A program made the position numbers and the translations under genes. A model generated the notes under the pieces. The model saw nothing but the letters and a program-made list of their open reading frames with translations. It did not search any database and was not told where the DNA came from. Of a DNA stretch of 64,000 bases, positions 24,968-35,445 are shown piece by piece (position 1 is the first letter of the stretch; every line of letters begins with the position of its first letter). Source of the DNA: Blastocrithidia nonstop (lineage: Eukaryota; Euglenozoa; Kinetoplastea; Trypanosomatida; Trypanosomatidae); contig JAQOTN010000006.1 in the NCBI GenBank assembly GCA_028554745.1, forward strand, positions 620,001-684,000. The letters run 5' to 3'.

Positions 24968-25184
24968 TTATCGAATGATAATGATAATTGAATATTATTA
25001 CGACGAACAACTCGTCTGATTTAATTACAAACGTTATTTTTATTGTTTAGAGACACGCAGATGGATTAAATAATTTATCTGTATTGAATATCGAGTCTGC
25101 TCGAAAACAATGAGTAATGATTGTGTTTAATATTGATGAAATAATCATTCTACAACTTTTGCTTCCTCACTGAATATTCGATAA
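24968..25184 (+). ncRNA. C/D-like RNA C, unit 1 (divergent)
   Basis: 217 nt. The box C region reads ATAATGA instead of ATGATGA, and about 13 extra bases (TTGAATATCGAGT) are present inside, so this copy may be weak. Confidence 0.4.
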
Positions 25185-25383
25185 AGTTAGTTATTCTTTA
25201 CCTTTTGTTAAGTAGTCAATACTTGTATACTCATATAAAACTATTTATTTTGTTTATTTTTTTCCACGACCGTTCAATTACACACTAAATACTCTCGTAT
25301 TTCAAGCGATCTGTTTAAGGAATGACACATAAATGCATAAATAATAAATCACAAACGATCATTGTAAATATAGAATATTTAAA

Positions 25384-25470
25384 AGGACATTTGATGACTT
25401 AACAAAATTCTGATGTAATGAGTCTGATTTTTAATATGAAGACAAGTTTTTGTAACTTCTCTGATGTCCT
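25384..25470 (+). ncRNA. C/D snoRNA D, unit 1
   Basis: 87 nt, same boxes and stem as the unit 2 copy. Confidence 0.62.
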
Positions 25471-25626
25471 GCAAAAAGAATTTATTAAGATTGGTGGTTA
25501 ATTCTTTTTTATTATTTCACATATCAAACACTATTTATATTTGCTAGCCGCGGTTTTAATTTGTTATGTCCGCTTTTATTACTTTCCATGTAAAATTATA
25601 AAATATCATATTTATATAGTAAATTT

Positions 25627-25817
25627 ACTAGTGGTATTATTGATATGATGTACGGTCAAAGCAGGGAATCTCTTGTCGATTTTTCCATGTAAGTCATTAT
25701 TGATACTCTTTGAGTTGATATAGTGATGAGATGGAAACATGACAACAAAACGTAACTTTGCCATCATAAATTTATCAACATCCATTCAACTAAGATATAC
25801 TGACAATAATCACTAGT
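25627..25817 (+). ncRNA. C/D-like RNA A, unit 2 (reference copy)
   Basis: A terminal stem closes a 191-nt segment: ACTAGTG plus ATTATTG at the 5' side pair with CAATAAT plus CACTAGT at the 3' side, 14 bp with a two-base bulge. Just inside lie ATGATGT (box C with one mismatch to RUGAUGA) and CTGA (box D). An internal GTGATGA could be box C'. At 191 nt it is long for a methylation guide, so it could be a processing snoRNA or another stable RNA. Confidence 0.5.
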
Positions 25818-25981
25818 TTCATTCACATAAATGTAATAGTTATTCAAGTTAACTAATGCAATGTCAATTGGATTAATATATAGCCGACGTATTACATAAC
25901 CCAGGTAACTATTCACTTTTAATGTAGTAATTTTAGCATTATTCTACCTTATCATAATTATCTATTTTATCTCTATTTGTC

Positions 25982-26098
25982 GTATTCTTCAATGATGACT
26001 GTGGCATCTCTCCACTGGAAAAAAGGTTAACTTATTTTTAACTTTTATGACAAAATGTTTTGCCTTTCGAACCTAATACCCAAGGCTGAGAAGAATAC
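25982..26098 (+). ncRNA. C/D snoRNA B, unit 2 (reference copy)
   Basis: The clearest RNA of the unit, 117 nt. A perfect 9-bp terminal stem GTATTCTTC/GAAGAATAC encloses a perfect box C (ATGATGA) one base inside and box D (CTGA) directly next to the 3' strand. The possible guide before box D (CTAATACCCAAGG) is unchanged in all seven copies. By the box D +5 rule it would direct 2'-O-methylation of a target containing the complement; the target could not be searched. Confidence 0.7.
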
Positions 26099-26311
26099 AG
26101 CTCAAATAAATTATTGTATATGAGATGTTGTATAGGATTAATAATGTTAATATTAGAGTCAATAAAATTTTATTTGAATTTACGTTTAAATTATTATAAT
26201 AATATTATTCATTACCATCCATTTTTAACTGTGATCGCTAATGGCAAGAAGGTAAATATGAGCTAAAAAACTTACTCTCGTTAATATATTATTGTCAAAA
26301 AATAGTTTTTA

Positions 26312-26515
26312 TTATCGAATAATGATGATAATTGAATATTATTACGACGAACAACTCGTCTGATTTAATTACAAACGTTATTTTTATTGTTTAGAGACAC
26401 GCAGATGGATTAAATAATTTATCTGTACTGCTCGAAAACAATGAGTAATGATTGTGTTTAATATTGATGAAATAATCATTCTACAACTTTTGCTTCCTCA
26501 CTGAATATTCGATAA
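26312..26515 (+). ncRNA. C/D-like RNA C, unit 2 (reference copy)
   Basis: A perfect 10-bp terminal stem TTATCGAATA/TATTCGATAA. Box C ATGATGA follows the stem immediately and box D CTGA is one base from its 3' strand. Inside are a possible D' (CTGA after CAACTCGT) and C' (TTGATGA) about 100 nt apart. 204 nt in five of six copies. Confidence 0.55.
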
Positions 26516-26718
26516 AGTTAGTTATTCTTTACCTTTTGTTAAGTAGTCAATACTTGTATACTCATATAAAACTATTTATTTTGTTTATTTTTTTCCACGA
26601 CTTGTCGTTCAATTACACACTAAATACTCTCGTATTTCAAGCGATCTGTTTAAGGAATGACACATAAATGCATAAATAATAAATCACAAACGATCATTGT
26701 AAATATAGAATATTTAAA

Positions 26719-26805
26719 AGGACATTTGATGACTTAACAAAATTCTGATGTAATGAGTCTGATTTTTAATATGAAGACAAGTTTTTGTAACTTCTCTGAT
26801 GTCCT
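26719..26805 (+). ncRNA. C/D snoRNA D, unit 2 (reference copy)
   Basis: 87 nt. Stem AGGACAT/ATGTCCT, box C TTGATGA (one mismatch), D' CTGA after AACAAAATT, C' TAATGAG, box D CTGA after TTTTTGTAACTTCT. The arrangement and length are typical of a two-guide C/D snoRNA. Confidence 0.65.
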
Positions 26806-26957
26806 GCAAAAAGAATTTATTAAGATTGGTGGTTAATTCTTTTTTATTATTTCACATATCAAACACTATTTATATTTGCTAGCCGCGGTTTTAATTTGTT
26901 ATGTCCGCTTTTATTACTTTCTATGTAAAATAAATATCATATTTATATAGTAAATTT

Positions 26958-27151
26958 ACTAGTGGTATTATTGATATGATGTACGGTCAAAGCAGGGAAT
27001 CTCTTGTCGATTTTTCCATGTAAGTCATTATTGATACTCTTTGAGTTGATATAGTGATGAGATGGAAACATGACAACAAAACGTTACTTTGCCATCATAA
27101 ATTTACTTTCAACATCCATTCAACTAAGATATACTGACAATAATCACTAGT
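26958..27151 (+). ncRNA. C/D-like RNA A, unit 3
   Basis: As the unit 2 copy but 3 bases longer (AAATTTACTTTCAAC in place of AAATTTATCAAC). Confidence 0.45.
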
Positions 27152-27315
27152 TTCATTCACATAAATGTAATAGTTATTCAAGTTAACTAATGCAATGTCA
27201 ATTGGATTAATATATAGCCGACGTATTACATAACCCAGGTAACTATTCACTTTTAATGTAGTAATTTTAGCATTATTCTACCTTATCATAATTATCTATT
27301 TTATCTCTATTTGTC

Positions 27316-27432
27316 GTATTCTTCAATGATGACTGTGGCATCTCTCCACTGGAAAAAAGGTTAACTTATTTTTAACTTTTATGACAAAATGTTTTGCCTT
27401 TCGAACCTAATACCCAAGGCTGAGAAGAATAC
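27316..27432 (+). ncRNA. C/D snoRNA B, unit 3
   Basis: Stem, boxes and guide as in unit 2. This unit has lost the 5' half of RNA C by a 170-bp deletion at about 27608, leaving no intact C copy. Confidence 0.65.
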
Positions 27433-27876
27433 ATCAAATAAATTATTGTGTATGAGATGTTGTATAGGATTAATAATGTTAATATTAGAGTCAATAAAAT
27501 TTTATTTGAATTTACGTTTAAATTATTATAATAATATTATTCATTACCGTCCATTTTTAACTGTGATCGCTAATGGCAAGAAGGTAAATATGAGCTAAAA
27601 AACTTACTAATGATTGTGTTTAATATTGATGAAATAATCATTCTACAACTTTTGCTTCCTCACTGAATATTCGATAAAGTTAGTTATTCTTTACCTTTTG
27701 TTAAGTAATCAATACTTGTATACTCATATAAAACTATTTATTTTGTTTATTTTTTTCCACGACCGTTCAATTACACACTAAATACTCTCGTATTTCAAGC
27801 GATCTGTTTAAGGAATGACACATAAATGCATAAATAATAAATCACAAACGATCATTGTAAATATAGAATATTTAAA

Positions 27877-27963
27877 AGGGCATTTGATGACTTAACAAAA
27901 TTCTGATGTAATGAGTCTGATTTTTAATATGAAGACAAGTTTTTGTAACTTCTCTGATGTCCT
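27877..27963 (+). ncRNA. C/D snoRNA D, unit 3
   Basis: One stem base differs (AGGGCA for AGGACA), which keeps a G-U pair; boxes intact. Confidence 0.6.
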
Positions 27964-28114
27964 GCAAAAAAATTTATTAAGATTTGTGGTTAATTCTTTT
28001 TTATTATTTCACATATCAAACACTATTTATATTTGCTAGCCGCGGTTTTAATTTGTTATGTCCGCTTTTATTACTTTCTATGTAAAATAAATATCATATT
28101 TATATAGTAAATTT

Positions 28115-28305
28115 ACTAGTGGTATTATTGATATGATGTACGGTCAAAGCAGGGAATCTCTTGTCGATTTTTCCATGTAAGTCATTATTGATACTCTTTG
28201 AGTTGATATAGTGATGAGATGGAAACATGACAACAAAACGTTACTTTGCCATCATAAATTTATCAACATCCATTCAACTAAGATATACTGACAATAATCA
28301 CTAGC
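28115..28305 (+). ncRNA. C/D-like RNA A, unit 4
   Basis: 191 nt; last stem base C as in unit 1. Confidence 0.45.
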
Positions 28306-28469
28306 TTCATTCACATAAATGTAATAGTTATTCAAGTTAACTAATGCAATGTCAATTGGATTAATATATAGCCGACGTATTACATAACCCAGGTAACTAT
28401 TCACTTTTAATGTAGTAATTTTAGCATTATTCTACCTTATCATAATTATCTATTTTATCTCTATTTGTC

Positions 28470-28586
28470 GTATTCTTCAATGATGACTGTGGCATCTCTC
28501 CACTGGAAAAAAGGTTAACTTATTTTTAACTTTTATGACAAAATGTTTTGCCTTTCGAACCTAATACCCAAGGCTGAGAAGAATAC
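28470..28586 (+). ncRNA. C/D snoRNA B, unit 4
   Basis: Intact stem, boxes and guide. Confidence 0.65.
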
Positions 28587-28797
28587 ATCAAATAAATTAT
28601 TGTATATGAGATGTTGTATAGGATTAATAATGTTAATATTAGAGTCAATAAAATTTTATTTGAATTTACGTTTAAATTATTATAATAATATTATTCATTA
28701 CCATCCATTTTTAACTGTGATCGCTAATGGCAAGAAGGTAAATATGAGCTAAAAAACTTACTCTCGTCAATATATTATTGTCAAAAAATAGTTTTTA

Positions 28798-29001
28798 TTA
28801 TCGAATAATGATGATAATTGAATATTATTACGACGAACAACTCGTCTGATTTAATTACAAACGTTATTTTTATTGTTTAGAGACACGCAGATGGATTAAA
28901 TAATTTATCTGTACTGCTCGAAAACAATGAGTAATGATTGTGTTTAATATTGATGAAATAATCATTCTACAACTTTTGCTTCCTCACTGAATATTCGATA
29001 A
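28798..29001 (+). ncRNA. C/D-like RNA C, unit 4
   Basis: 204 nt with the 10-bp stem and both boxes intact. Confidence 0.55.
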
Positions 29002-29200
29002 AGTTAGTTATTCTTTACCTTTTGTTAAGTAGTCAATACTTGTATACTCATATAAAACTATTTATTTTGTTTTTTTTTTTCCACGACCGTTCAATTACAC
29101 ACTAAATACTCTCGTATTTCAAGCGATCTGTTTAAGGAATGACACATAAATGCATAAATAATAAATCACAATCGATCATTGTAAATATAGAATATTTAAA

Positions 29201-29287
29201 AGGACATTTGATGACTTAACAAAATTCTGATGTAATGAGTCTGATTTTTAATATGAAGACAAGTTTTTGTAACTTCTCTGATGTCCT
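29201..29287 (+). ncRNA. C/D snoRNA D, unit 4
   Basis: 87 nt, intact. Confidence 0.62.
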
Positions 29288-29445
29288 GCAAAAAGAATTT
29301 ATTAAGATTGGTGGTTAATTCTTTTTTATTATTTCACATATCAAACACTAATTATATTTGCTAGCCGCGGTTTTAATTTGTTATGTCCGCTTTTATTACT
29401 TTCTATGTAAAATAAATATCATATTTATATAATGGAGGTAAATTT

Positions 29446-29636
29446 ACTAGTGGTATTATTGATATGATGTACGGTCAAAGCAGGGAATCTCTTGTCGATT
29501 TTTCCATGTAAGTCATTATTGATACTCTTTGAGTTGATATAGTGATGAGATGGAAACATGACAACAAAACGTTACTTTGCCATCATAAATTTATCAACAT
29601 CCATTCAACTAAGATATACTGACAATAATCACTAGT
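29446..29636 (+). ncRNA. C/D-like RNA A, unit 5
   Basis: 191 nt, intact stem and boxes; preceded by an AATGGAGG variant of the unit junction. Confidence 0.45.
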
Positions 29637-29800
29637 TTCATTCACATAAATGTAATAGTTATTCAAGTTAACTAATGCAATGTCAATTGGATTAATATAT
29701 AGCCGACGTATTACATAACCCAGGTAACTATTCACTTTTAATGTAGTAATTTTAGCATTATTCTACCTTATCATAATTATCTATTTTATCTCTATTTGTC

Positions 29801-29917
29801 GTATTCTTCAATGATGACTGTGACATCTCTCCACTGGAAAAAAGGTTAACTTATTTTTAACTTTTATGACAAAATGTTTTGCCTTTCGAACCTAATACCC
29901 AAGGCTGAGAAGAATAC
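29801..29917 (+). ncRNA. C/D snoRNA B, unit 5
   Basis: Intact; one internal change (TGTGACATC for TGTGGCATC). Confidence 0.65.
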
Positions 29918-30134
29918 ATCAAATAAATTATTGTATATTAAATTGAGATGTTGTATAGGATTAATAATGTTAATATTAGAGTCAATAAAATTTTATTTGA
30001 ATTTACGTTTAAATTATTATAATAATATTATTCATTACCATCCATTTTTAACTGTGATCGCTAATGGCAAGAAGGTAAATATGAGCTAAAAAACTTACTC
30101 TCGTCAATATATTATTGTCAAAAAATAGTTTTTA

Positions 30135-30338
30135 TTATCGAATAATGATGATAATTGAATATTATTACGACGAACAACTCGTCTGATTTAATTACAAACG
30201 TTATTTTTATTGTTTAGAGACACGCAGATGGATTAAATAATTTATCTGTACTGCTCGAAAACAATGAGTAATGATTGTGTTTAATATTGATGAAATAATC
30301 ATTCTACAACTTTTGCTTCCTCACTGAATATTCGATAA
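30135..30338 (+). ncRNA. C/D-like RNA C, unit 5
   Basis: 204 nt, intact stem and boxes. Confidence 0.55.
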
Positions 30339-30537
30339 AGTTAGTTATTCTTTACCTTTTGTTAAGTAGTCAATACTTGTATACTCATATAAAACTATTT
30401 ATTTTGTTTATTTTTTTCCACGACCGTTCAATTACACACTAAATACTCTCGTATTTCAAGCGATCTGTTTAAGGAATGACACATAAATGCATAAATAATA
30501 AATCACAAACGATCATTGTAAATATAGAATATTTAAA

Positions 30538-30618
30538 AGGACATTTGATGACTTAACAAAATTCTGATGTAATGAATCTGAAAATAACGTTTTGTTTTTG
30601 TAACTTCTCTGATGTCCT
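30538..30618 (+). ncRNA. C/D snoRNA D, unit 5 (rearranged interior)
   Basis: 81 nt. Stem and boxes C, D' and D remain, but about 20 bases between C' and the box D guide are replaced by unrelated sequence. The 15 bases before box D are kept. Confidence 0.5.
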
Positions 30619-30770
30619 GCAAAAAGAATTTATTAAGATTGGTGGTTAATTCTTTTTTATTATTTCACATATCAAACACTATTTATATTTGCTAGCCGCG
30701 GTTTTAATTTGTTATGTCCGCTTTTATTACTTTCCATGTAAAATAAATATCATATTTATATAGTAAATTT

Positions 30771-30961
30771 ACTAGTGGTATTATTGATATGATGTACGGT
30801 CAAAGCAGGGAATCTCTTGTCGATTTTTCCATGTAAGTCATTATTGATACTCTTTGAGTTGATATAGTGATGAGATGGAAACATGACAACAAAACGTTAC
30901 TTTGCCATCATAAATTTATCAACATCCATTCAACTAAGATATACTGACAATAATCACTAGT
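30771..30961 (+). ncRNA. C/D-like RNA A, unit 6
   Basis: 191 nt, intact. Confidence 0.45.
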
Positions 30962-31125
30962 TTCATTCACATAAATGTAATAGTTATTCAAGTTAACTAA
31001 TGCAATGTCAATTGGATTAATATATAGCCGACGTATTACATAACCCAGGTAACTATTCACTTTTAATGTAGTAATTTTAGCATTATTCTACCTTATCATA
31101 ATTATCTATTTTATCTCTATTTGTC

Positions 31126-31244
31126 GTATTCTTCAATGATGACTGTGGCATCTCTCCACTGGAAAAAAGGTTAACTTATTTTTAACTTTTATGACAAAAT
31201 TGTTTTCCATTTCGAACCTAATACCCAAGGCTGAGAACTAATAC
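31126..31244 (+). ncRNA. C/D snoRNA B, unit 6 (stem damaged)
   Basis: Boxes C and D and the guide remain, but the 3' stem strand reads GAACTAATAC, breaking the 9-bp stem. Possibly a non-functional copy. Confidence 0.5.
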
Positions 31245-31441
31245 ATCAAATAAATTATTGTATATGAGATGTTGTAATAATATTAATTATGTTAAATATT
31301 AGAGTCAATAAAATTTTATTTGAATTTACGTTTAAATTATTATAATAATATTATTCATTACCATCCATTTTTTACTGTGATCGCTAATGGCAAGAAGGTA
31401 AATATGAGCTAAAAAACTTACTCTCGTCAATATATTTTTTA

Positions 31442-31645
31442 TTATCGAATAATGATGATAATTGAATATTATTACGACGAACAACTCGTCTGATTTAATT
31501 ACAAACGTTATTTTTATTGTTTAGAGACACGCAGATGGATTAAATAATTTATCTGTACTGCTCGAAAACAATGAGTAATGATTGTGTTTAATATTGATGA
31601 AATAATCATTCTACAACTTTTGCTTCCTCACTGAATATTCGATAA
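31442..31645 (+). ncRNA. C/D-like RNA C, unit 6
   Basis: 204 nt, intact stem and boxes; about 20 bases upstream of it are missing relative to other units. Confidence 0.55.
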
Positions 31646-31848
31646 AGTTAGTTATTCTTTACCTTTTGTTAAGTAGTCAATACTTGTATACTCATATAAA
31701 AACTATTTATTTTTTCGTAAATTTTTTTCCACGACCGTTCAATTACACACTAAATACTCTCGTATTTCAAGCGATCTGTTTAAGGAATGACACATAAATG
31801 CATAAATAATAAATCACAAACGATCATTGTAAATATAGAATATTTAAA

Positions 31849-31937
31849 AGGACATTTGATGACTTAACAAAATTCTGATGTAATGAGTCTGATTTTTAAT
31901 ATGAAGACAAGTTTTTGTAAAACTTCTCTGATGTCCT
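31849..31937 (+). ncRNA. C/D snoRNA D, unit 6
   Basis: 89 nt; two extra A bases lie in the box D guide (GTAAAACTTCT). Confidence 0.55.
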
Positions 31938-32089
31938 GCAAAAAGAATTTATTAAGATTGGTGGTTAATTCTTTTTTATTATTTCACATATCAAACACTA
32001 TTTATATTTGCTAGCCGCGGTTTTAATTTGTTATGTCCGCTTTTATTACTTTCCATGTAAAATAAATATCATATTTATATAGTAAATTT

Positions 32090-32280
32090 ACTAGTGGTAT
32101 TATTGATATGATGTACGGTCAAAGCAGGGAATCTCTTGTCGATTTTTCCATGTAAGTCATTATTGATACTCTTTGAGTTGATATAGTGATGAGATGGAAA
32201 CATGACAACAAAACGTTACTTTGCCATCATAAATTTATCAACATCCATTCAACTAAGATATACTGACAATAATCACTAGT
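32090..32280 (+). ncRNA. C/D-like RNA A, unit 7
   Basis: 191 nt, intact. Confidence 0.45.
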
Positions 32281-32448
32281 TTCATTCACATAAATGTAAT
32301 AGTTATTCAAGTTAACTAATGCAATGTCAATTGGATTAATATATAGCCGACGTATTACATAACCCAGGTAACTATTCACTTTTAATGTAGTAATTTTAGC
32401 ATTATTCTACCTTATCATAATCATTTATCTATTTTATCTCTATTTGTC

Positions 32449-32565
32449 GTATTCTTCAATGATGACTGTGGCATCTCTCCACTGGAAAAAAGGTTAACTT
32501 ATTTTTAACTTTTATGACAAAATGTTTTGCCTTTCGAACCTAATACCCAAGGCTGAGAAGAATAC
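32449..32565 (+). ncRNA. C/D snoRNA B, unit 7
   Basis: Intact stem, boxes and guide. Confidence 0.65.
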
Positions 32566-32776
32566 ATCAAATAAATTATTGTATATGAGATGTTGTATAG
32601 GATTAATAATGTTAATATTAGAGTCAATAAAATTTTATTTGAATTTACGTTTAAATTATTATAATAATATTATTCATTACCATCCATTTTTAACTGTGAT
32701 CGCTAATGGCAAGAAGGTAAATATGAGCTAAAAAACTTACTCTCGTTAATATATTATTGTCAAAAAATAGTTTTTA

Positions 32777-32980
32777 TTATCGAATGATGATGATAATTGA
32801 ATATTATTACGACGAACAACTCGTCTGATTTAATTACAAACGTTATTTTTATTGTTTAGAGACACGCAGATGGATTAAATAATTTATCTGTACTGCTCGA
32901 AAACAATGAGTAATGATTGTGTTTAATATTGATGAAATAATCATTCTACAACTTTTGCTTCCTCACTGAATATTCGATAA
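32777..32980 (+). ncRNA. C/D-like RNA C, unit 7
   Basis: 204 nt; the last stem base is G (G-U pair), boxes intact. The array ends before any RNA D in this unit. Confidence 0.55.
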
Positions 32981-33304
32981 AGTTAGTTATTCTTTACCTT
33001 TTGTTAAGTAGTCAATACTTGTATACTCATATAAAACTATTTATTTTGTTTATTTTTTTCCACGACCGTTCAATTACACACTAAATACTCTCGTATTTCA
33101 AGCGATCTGTTTAAGGAATGACACATAAATGCATAAATAATAAATCACAAACGATTATTGTAAATTATATTGGTAAATGTTAATTTATGTATTACCTCAA
33201 TGTTTGTTTGACAAATTTGTATGTTTTAATATAATATATTTATTTTTTCTATTACTAGTCAAGTAGCATATTATATAGTCAAGATTTAAAGCAATATTTT
33301 AGAG

Positions 33305-35445
33305 ATGTTGTTTAAATTATTCAGTCATGATGAAGTTTAATCTTCATCTTCCGTTCGTCCGTCAAAAGATTTTCGCAGGTGAAGTGTCCTGAGCTTATTT
33401 TGCTTATACAGTAGCAGCAATGCTATTCAGTGAATTACATTTGCGCCGATTGCAACTAATGTTGTTTCTTTTTTCAACATGACAACGTCGCAGTTAAATT
33501 TACTTTCTTCTGTTTACATGATCATATTTGCCGCCGGCGCATATTTTACATGCACTACATTTGAAAATTGAGGCGTTCGCAAAGGTTTGCTTATTGGCAC
33601 CCTACTTAATGCTCTTGGTTCTATTTTAAAAGTAGTCCCTGGATTACAATACCCGTCATATGCTAGCATGATGGGACCTCAAGTTCTGAACGCATTAGCG
33701 CAACTATTTGTTCTGTCTACTCCACCGCTAATTGCTGCGCAATACTTTTAACCTCATCAACGTGCCTTTGCAACTGCCGTTGCATCTACAGCAAATAATA
33801 TTGGCAATGCCATCGCGCTTGCTATTCCACCTGTTATTGTACGAGAAGGTACACATAATTAGTTCATGCTACTTTTTTGCCTTGAAATGGGTTATTGTGT
33901 TTTGGTTTTCATCAGCATCATTCTTTTTCTTCAGCCACCGAGCTATTCCTCACCCACCCGTGCGCTGCTACTGCATAACGATTTAGTTCCTACACAGAAC
34001 AACTTATCGATCAACGATAACAATGACAATGTCAACAATGAGGATGATGAGCATCATTAACAATTTTAACACAATGGTAATGTTACTGAAATTGAAAATC
34101 AGATAAGTGGCAATCGCAATAAATATTTACACAACAAAAACGTCGAATTGCGCAATGAACATAATAAATGTAACTGTGCGAATGATCATGATCAGCAAGA
34201 CTATAATTTACAACGAGATGAAACGAACTCAAATAATACCACTTGCTCTTTCGTTGTAATAACACCAGTTCAAGAAAAAAGGGTGATTAGCGCTAGGAGT
34301 TGGCCGAACAAGAAAATTTTGATAATAGTTATTTGTAATCCAAGAAAAGTGCTACGCACATTCCCGATAAAACTACGCGTGATGAATATTATAACGGTAC
34401 CAACAATGAAAGTAAATCTAGGTAAGGTTACTGTCATAATAACTCATAGGTCAATACGTAAATTACAACGACCAATCAATAAAGCAATCAATTCACTACT
34501 GATATGTTCGGCAATGACACACATCAAGAATAAGTGGTTGCGTCTACTTTCACAAAGTACTCTGCTGCAAACAAATCAGTGCAAGGTAATATATAAAATA
34601 ATACAATCGGTGATGTTAACGTTAATGAGAAAGCAAGTAACATGGTTACCAGCCATACAAAGACTAACAAATTAAACGAGTGTTAGGTGGGCAGTGCAAG
34701 TAAGCATAAACGACTGTCTGTATGACGTCGTTCGATGATGAATGCACATGTCGTTCAGTTTTTATAGGTGGGACATGTTATTGGGCAACTGATGCGTAGA
34801 CGTGATTTTGTTTTTCTGCTCCTTGCGTTCAGTATTAGCATGGGCAGTGTCTGGACGTTTGCGTCCGTGTTGGCCCAGATCTTGTAGCCGTTCGGGGTAT
34901 CAGCGACTGCGGCAGGCTTGGCCGGTGCACTGAATGTGGTTGTGGGCACCATTGCAGCCTACCTTGTTGGCTTCTGAGTCGATCAGAGTCATCGCTTTAA
35001 GTGGCCTCTTGTCATCTGTCTGGCAGGGAGTATTGTGTGCTGTGTTGGACTGATGTGTGTCATGTGACGAGCTCAAGCGTATACAAATTTGATGACGTAC
35101 ATGTCGTGTGCTATTTACATTATTGCAGGCATTTTTCAGAACACCGCGGTGCCTATTTGTTTTGAGTTTGCCATGTAAATCACATATCCGTTGGCATAAT
35201 CTGTGCCTGGTGCACTGCTGATGGCGGCGGCAAATGTTATTGCACTTGTTTTACTTTCCGCGGCGTCTGCGATGCTCGGTAACGGGTCAGCGTCACATAA
35301 TTCATGCTTGTTTGTGCTACTACTTATTACATGCATTTGTATAGTTGGTTTGATACTATCCATACTTCCACGTGAGCATCTGCATAGACAGAAGGCAATT
35401 GCAGATGCCCAATCTGCAGCACACAACGCACCAGAAGAATAGTAA
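33305..35445 (+). CDS. FLVCR-type MFS transporter (possible heme transporter), one apparent frame change
   Basis: Major facilitator membrane protein resembling FLVCR, the family implicated in heme handling in Leishmania. The first half from ATG 33305 has the FLVCR signatures N-A-I-Q-W-I-T-F and LNLLSSVYMIIFAAGAYF, GVRKGLLIGTLLNALGSILK, and about six membrane spans to ILFLQPPSYSSPTRA. A long Asn/Asp-rich loop follows. The second half has VFLLLAFSISMGSVWTFASVLAQI, further spans, and F-A-M-E-I-T-Y-P-L-A-E-S, matching the FLVCR E-x-T-Y-P-x-x-E motif with both Glu as TAA (35176 and 35197). The halves are in different frames; the switch lies in the hydrophilic loop, most likely at the A6 run at about 34276-34281. 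It ends GAA-GAA-TAG-TAA; with TAG as Glu the TAA at 35443 is the stop. Confidence 0.83.

Larger units (their letters stand above)
24285..33165 (+). repeat. Tandem array of seven ~1.33-kb units carrying C/D-box-like RNAs
   Basis: Seven head-to-tail copies of one unit, more than 95% alike by eye. Unit starts: 24285, 25627, 26958, 28115, 29446, 30771 and 32090. Lengths are about 1342, 1331, 1157, 1331, 1325 and 1319 bp; the seventh stops after about 1076 bp at 33165. Unit 3 lacks about 170 bp. No frame is conserved as protein; a 69-71 codon frame per unit varies non-synonymously and is lost in units 2 and 6. Instead each full unit contains four segments (A, B, C, D below) with box C near the 5' end, box D near the 3' end and a terminal stem closing them. 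Trypanosomatid snoRNA genes are known to sit in such tandem clusters inside polycistrons. Unit 1 is the most divergent in segment C; units 5 and 6 carry local rearrangements. A further 8-bp hairpin (aatagtta/taactatt, for example about 25838-25914) lies between A and B. Confidence 0.92.

Noticed and set aside
25840-25920. Possible spliced-leader RNA gene inside the repeat unit (AACTAATG near AACTAACGCTAT of other species)
   Set aside because: The rest of the conserved 39-nt leader and the GT splice donor are absent.
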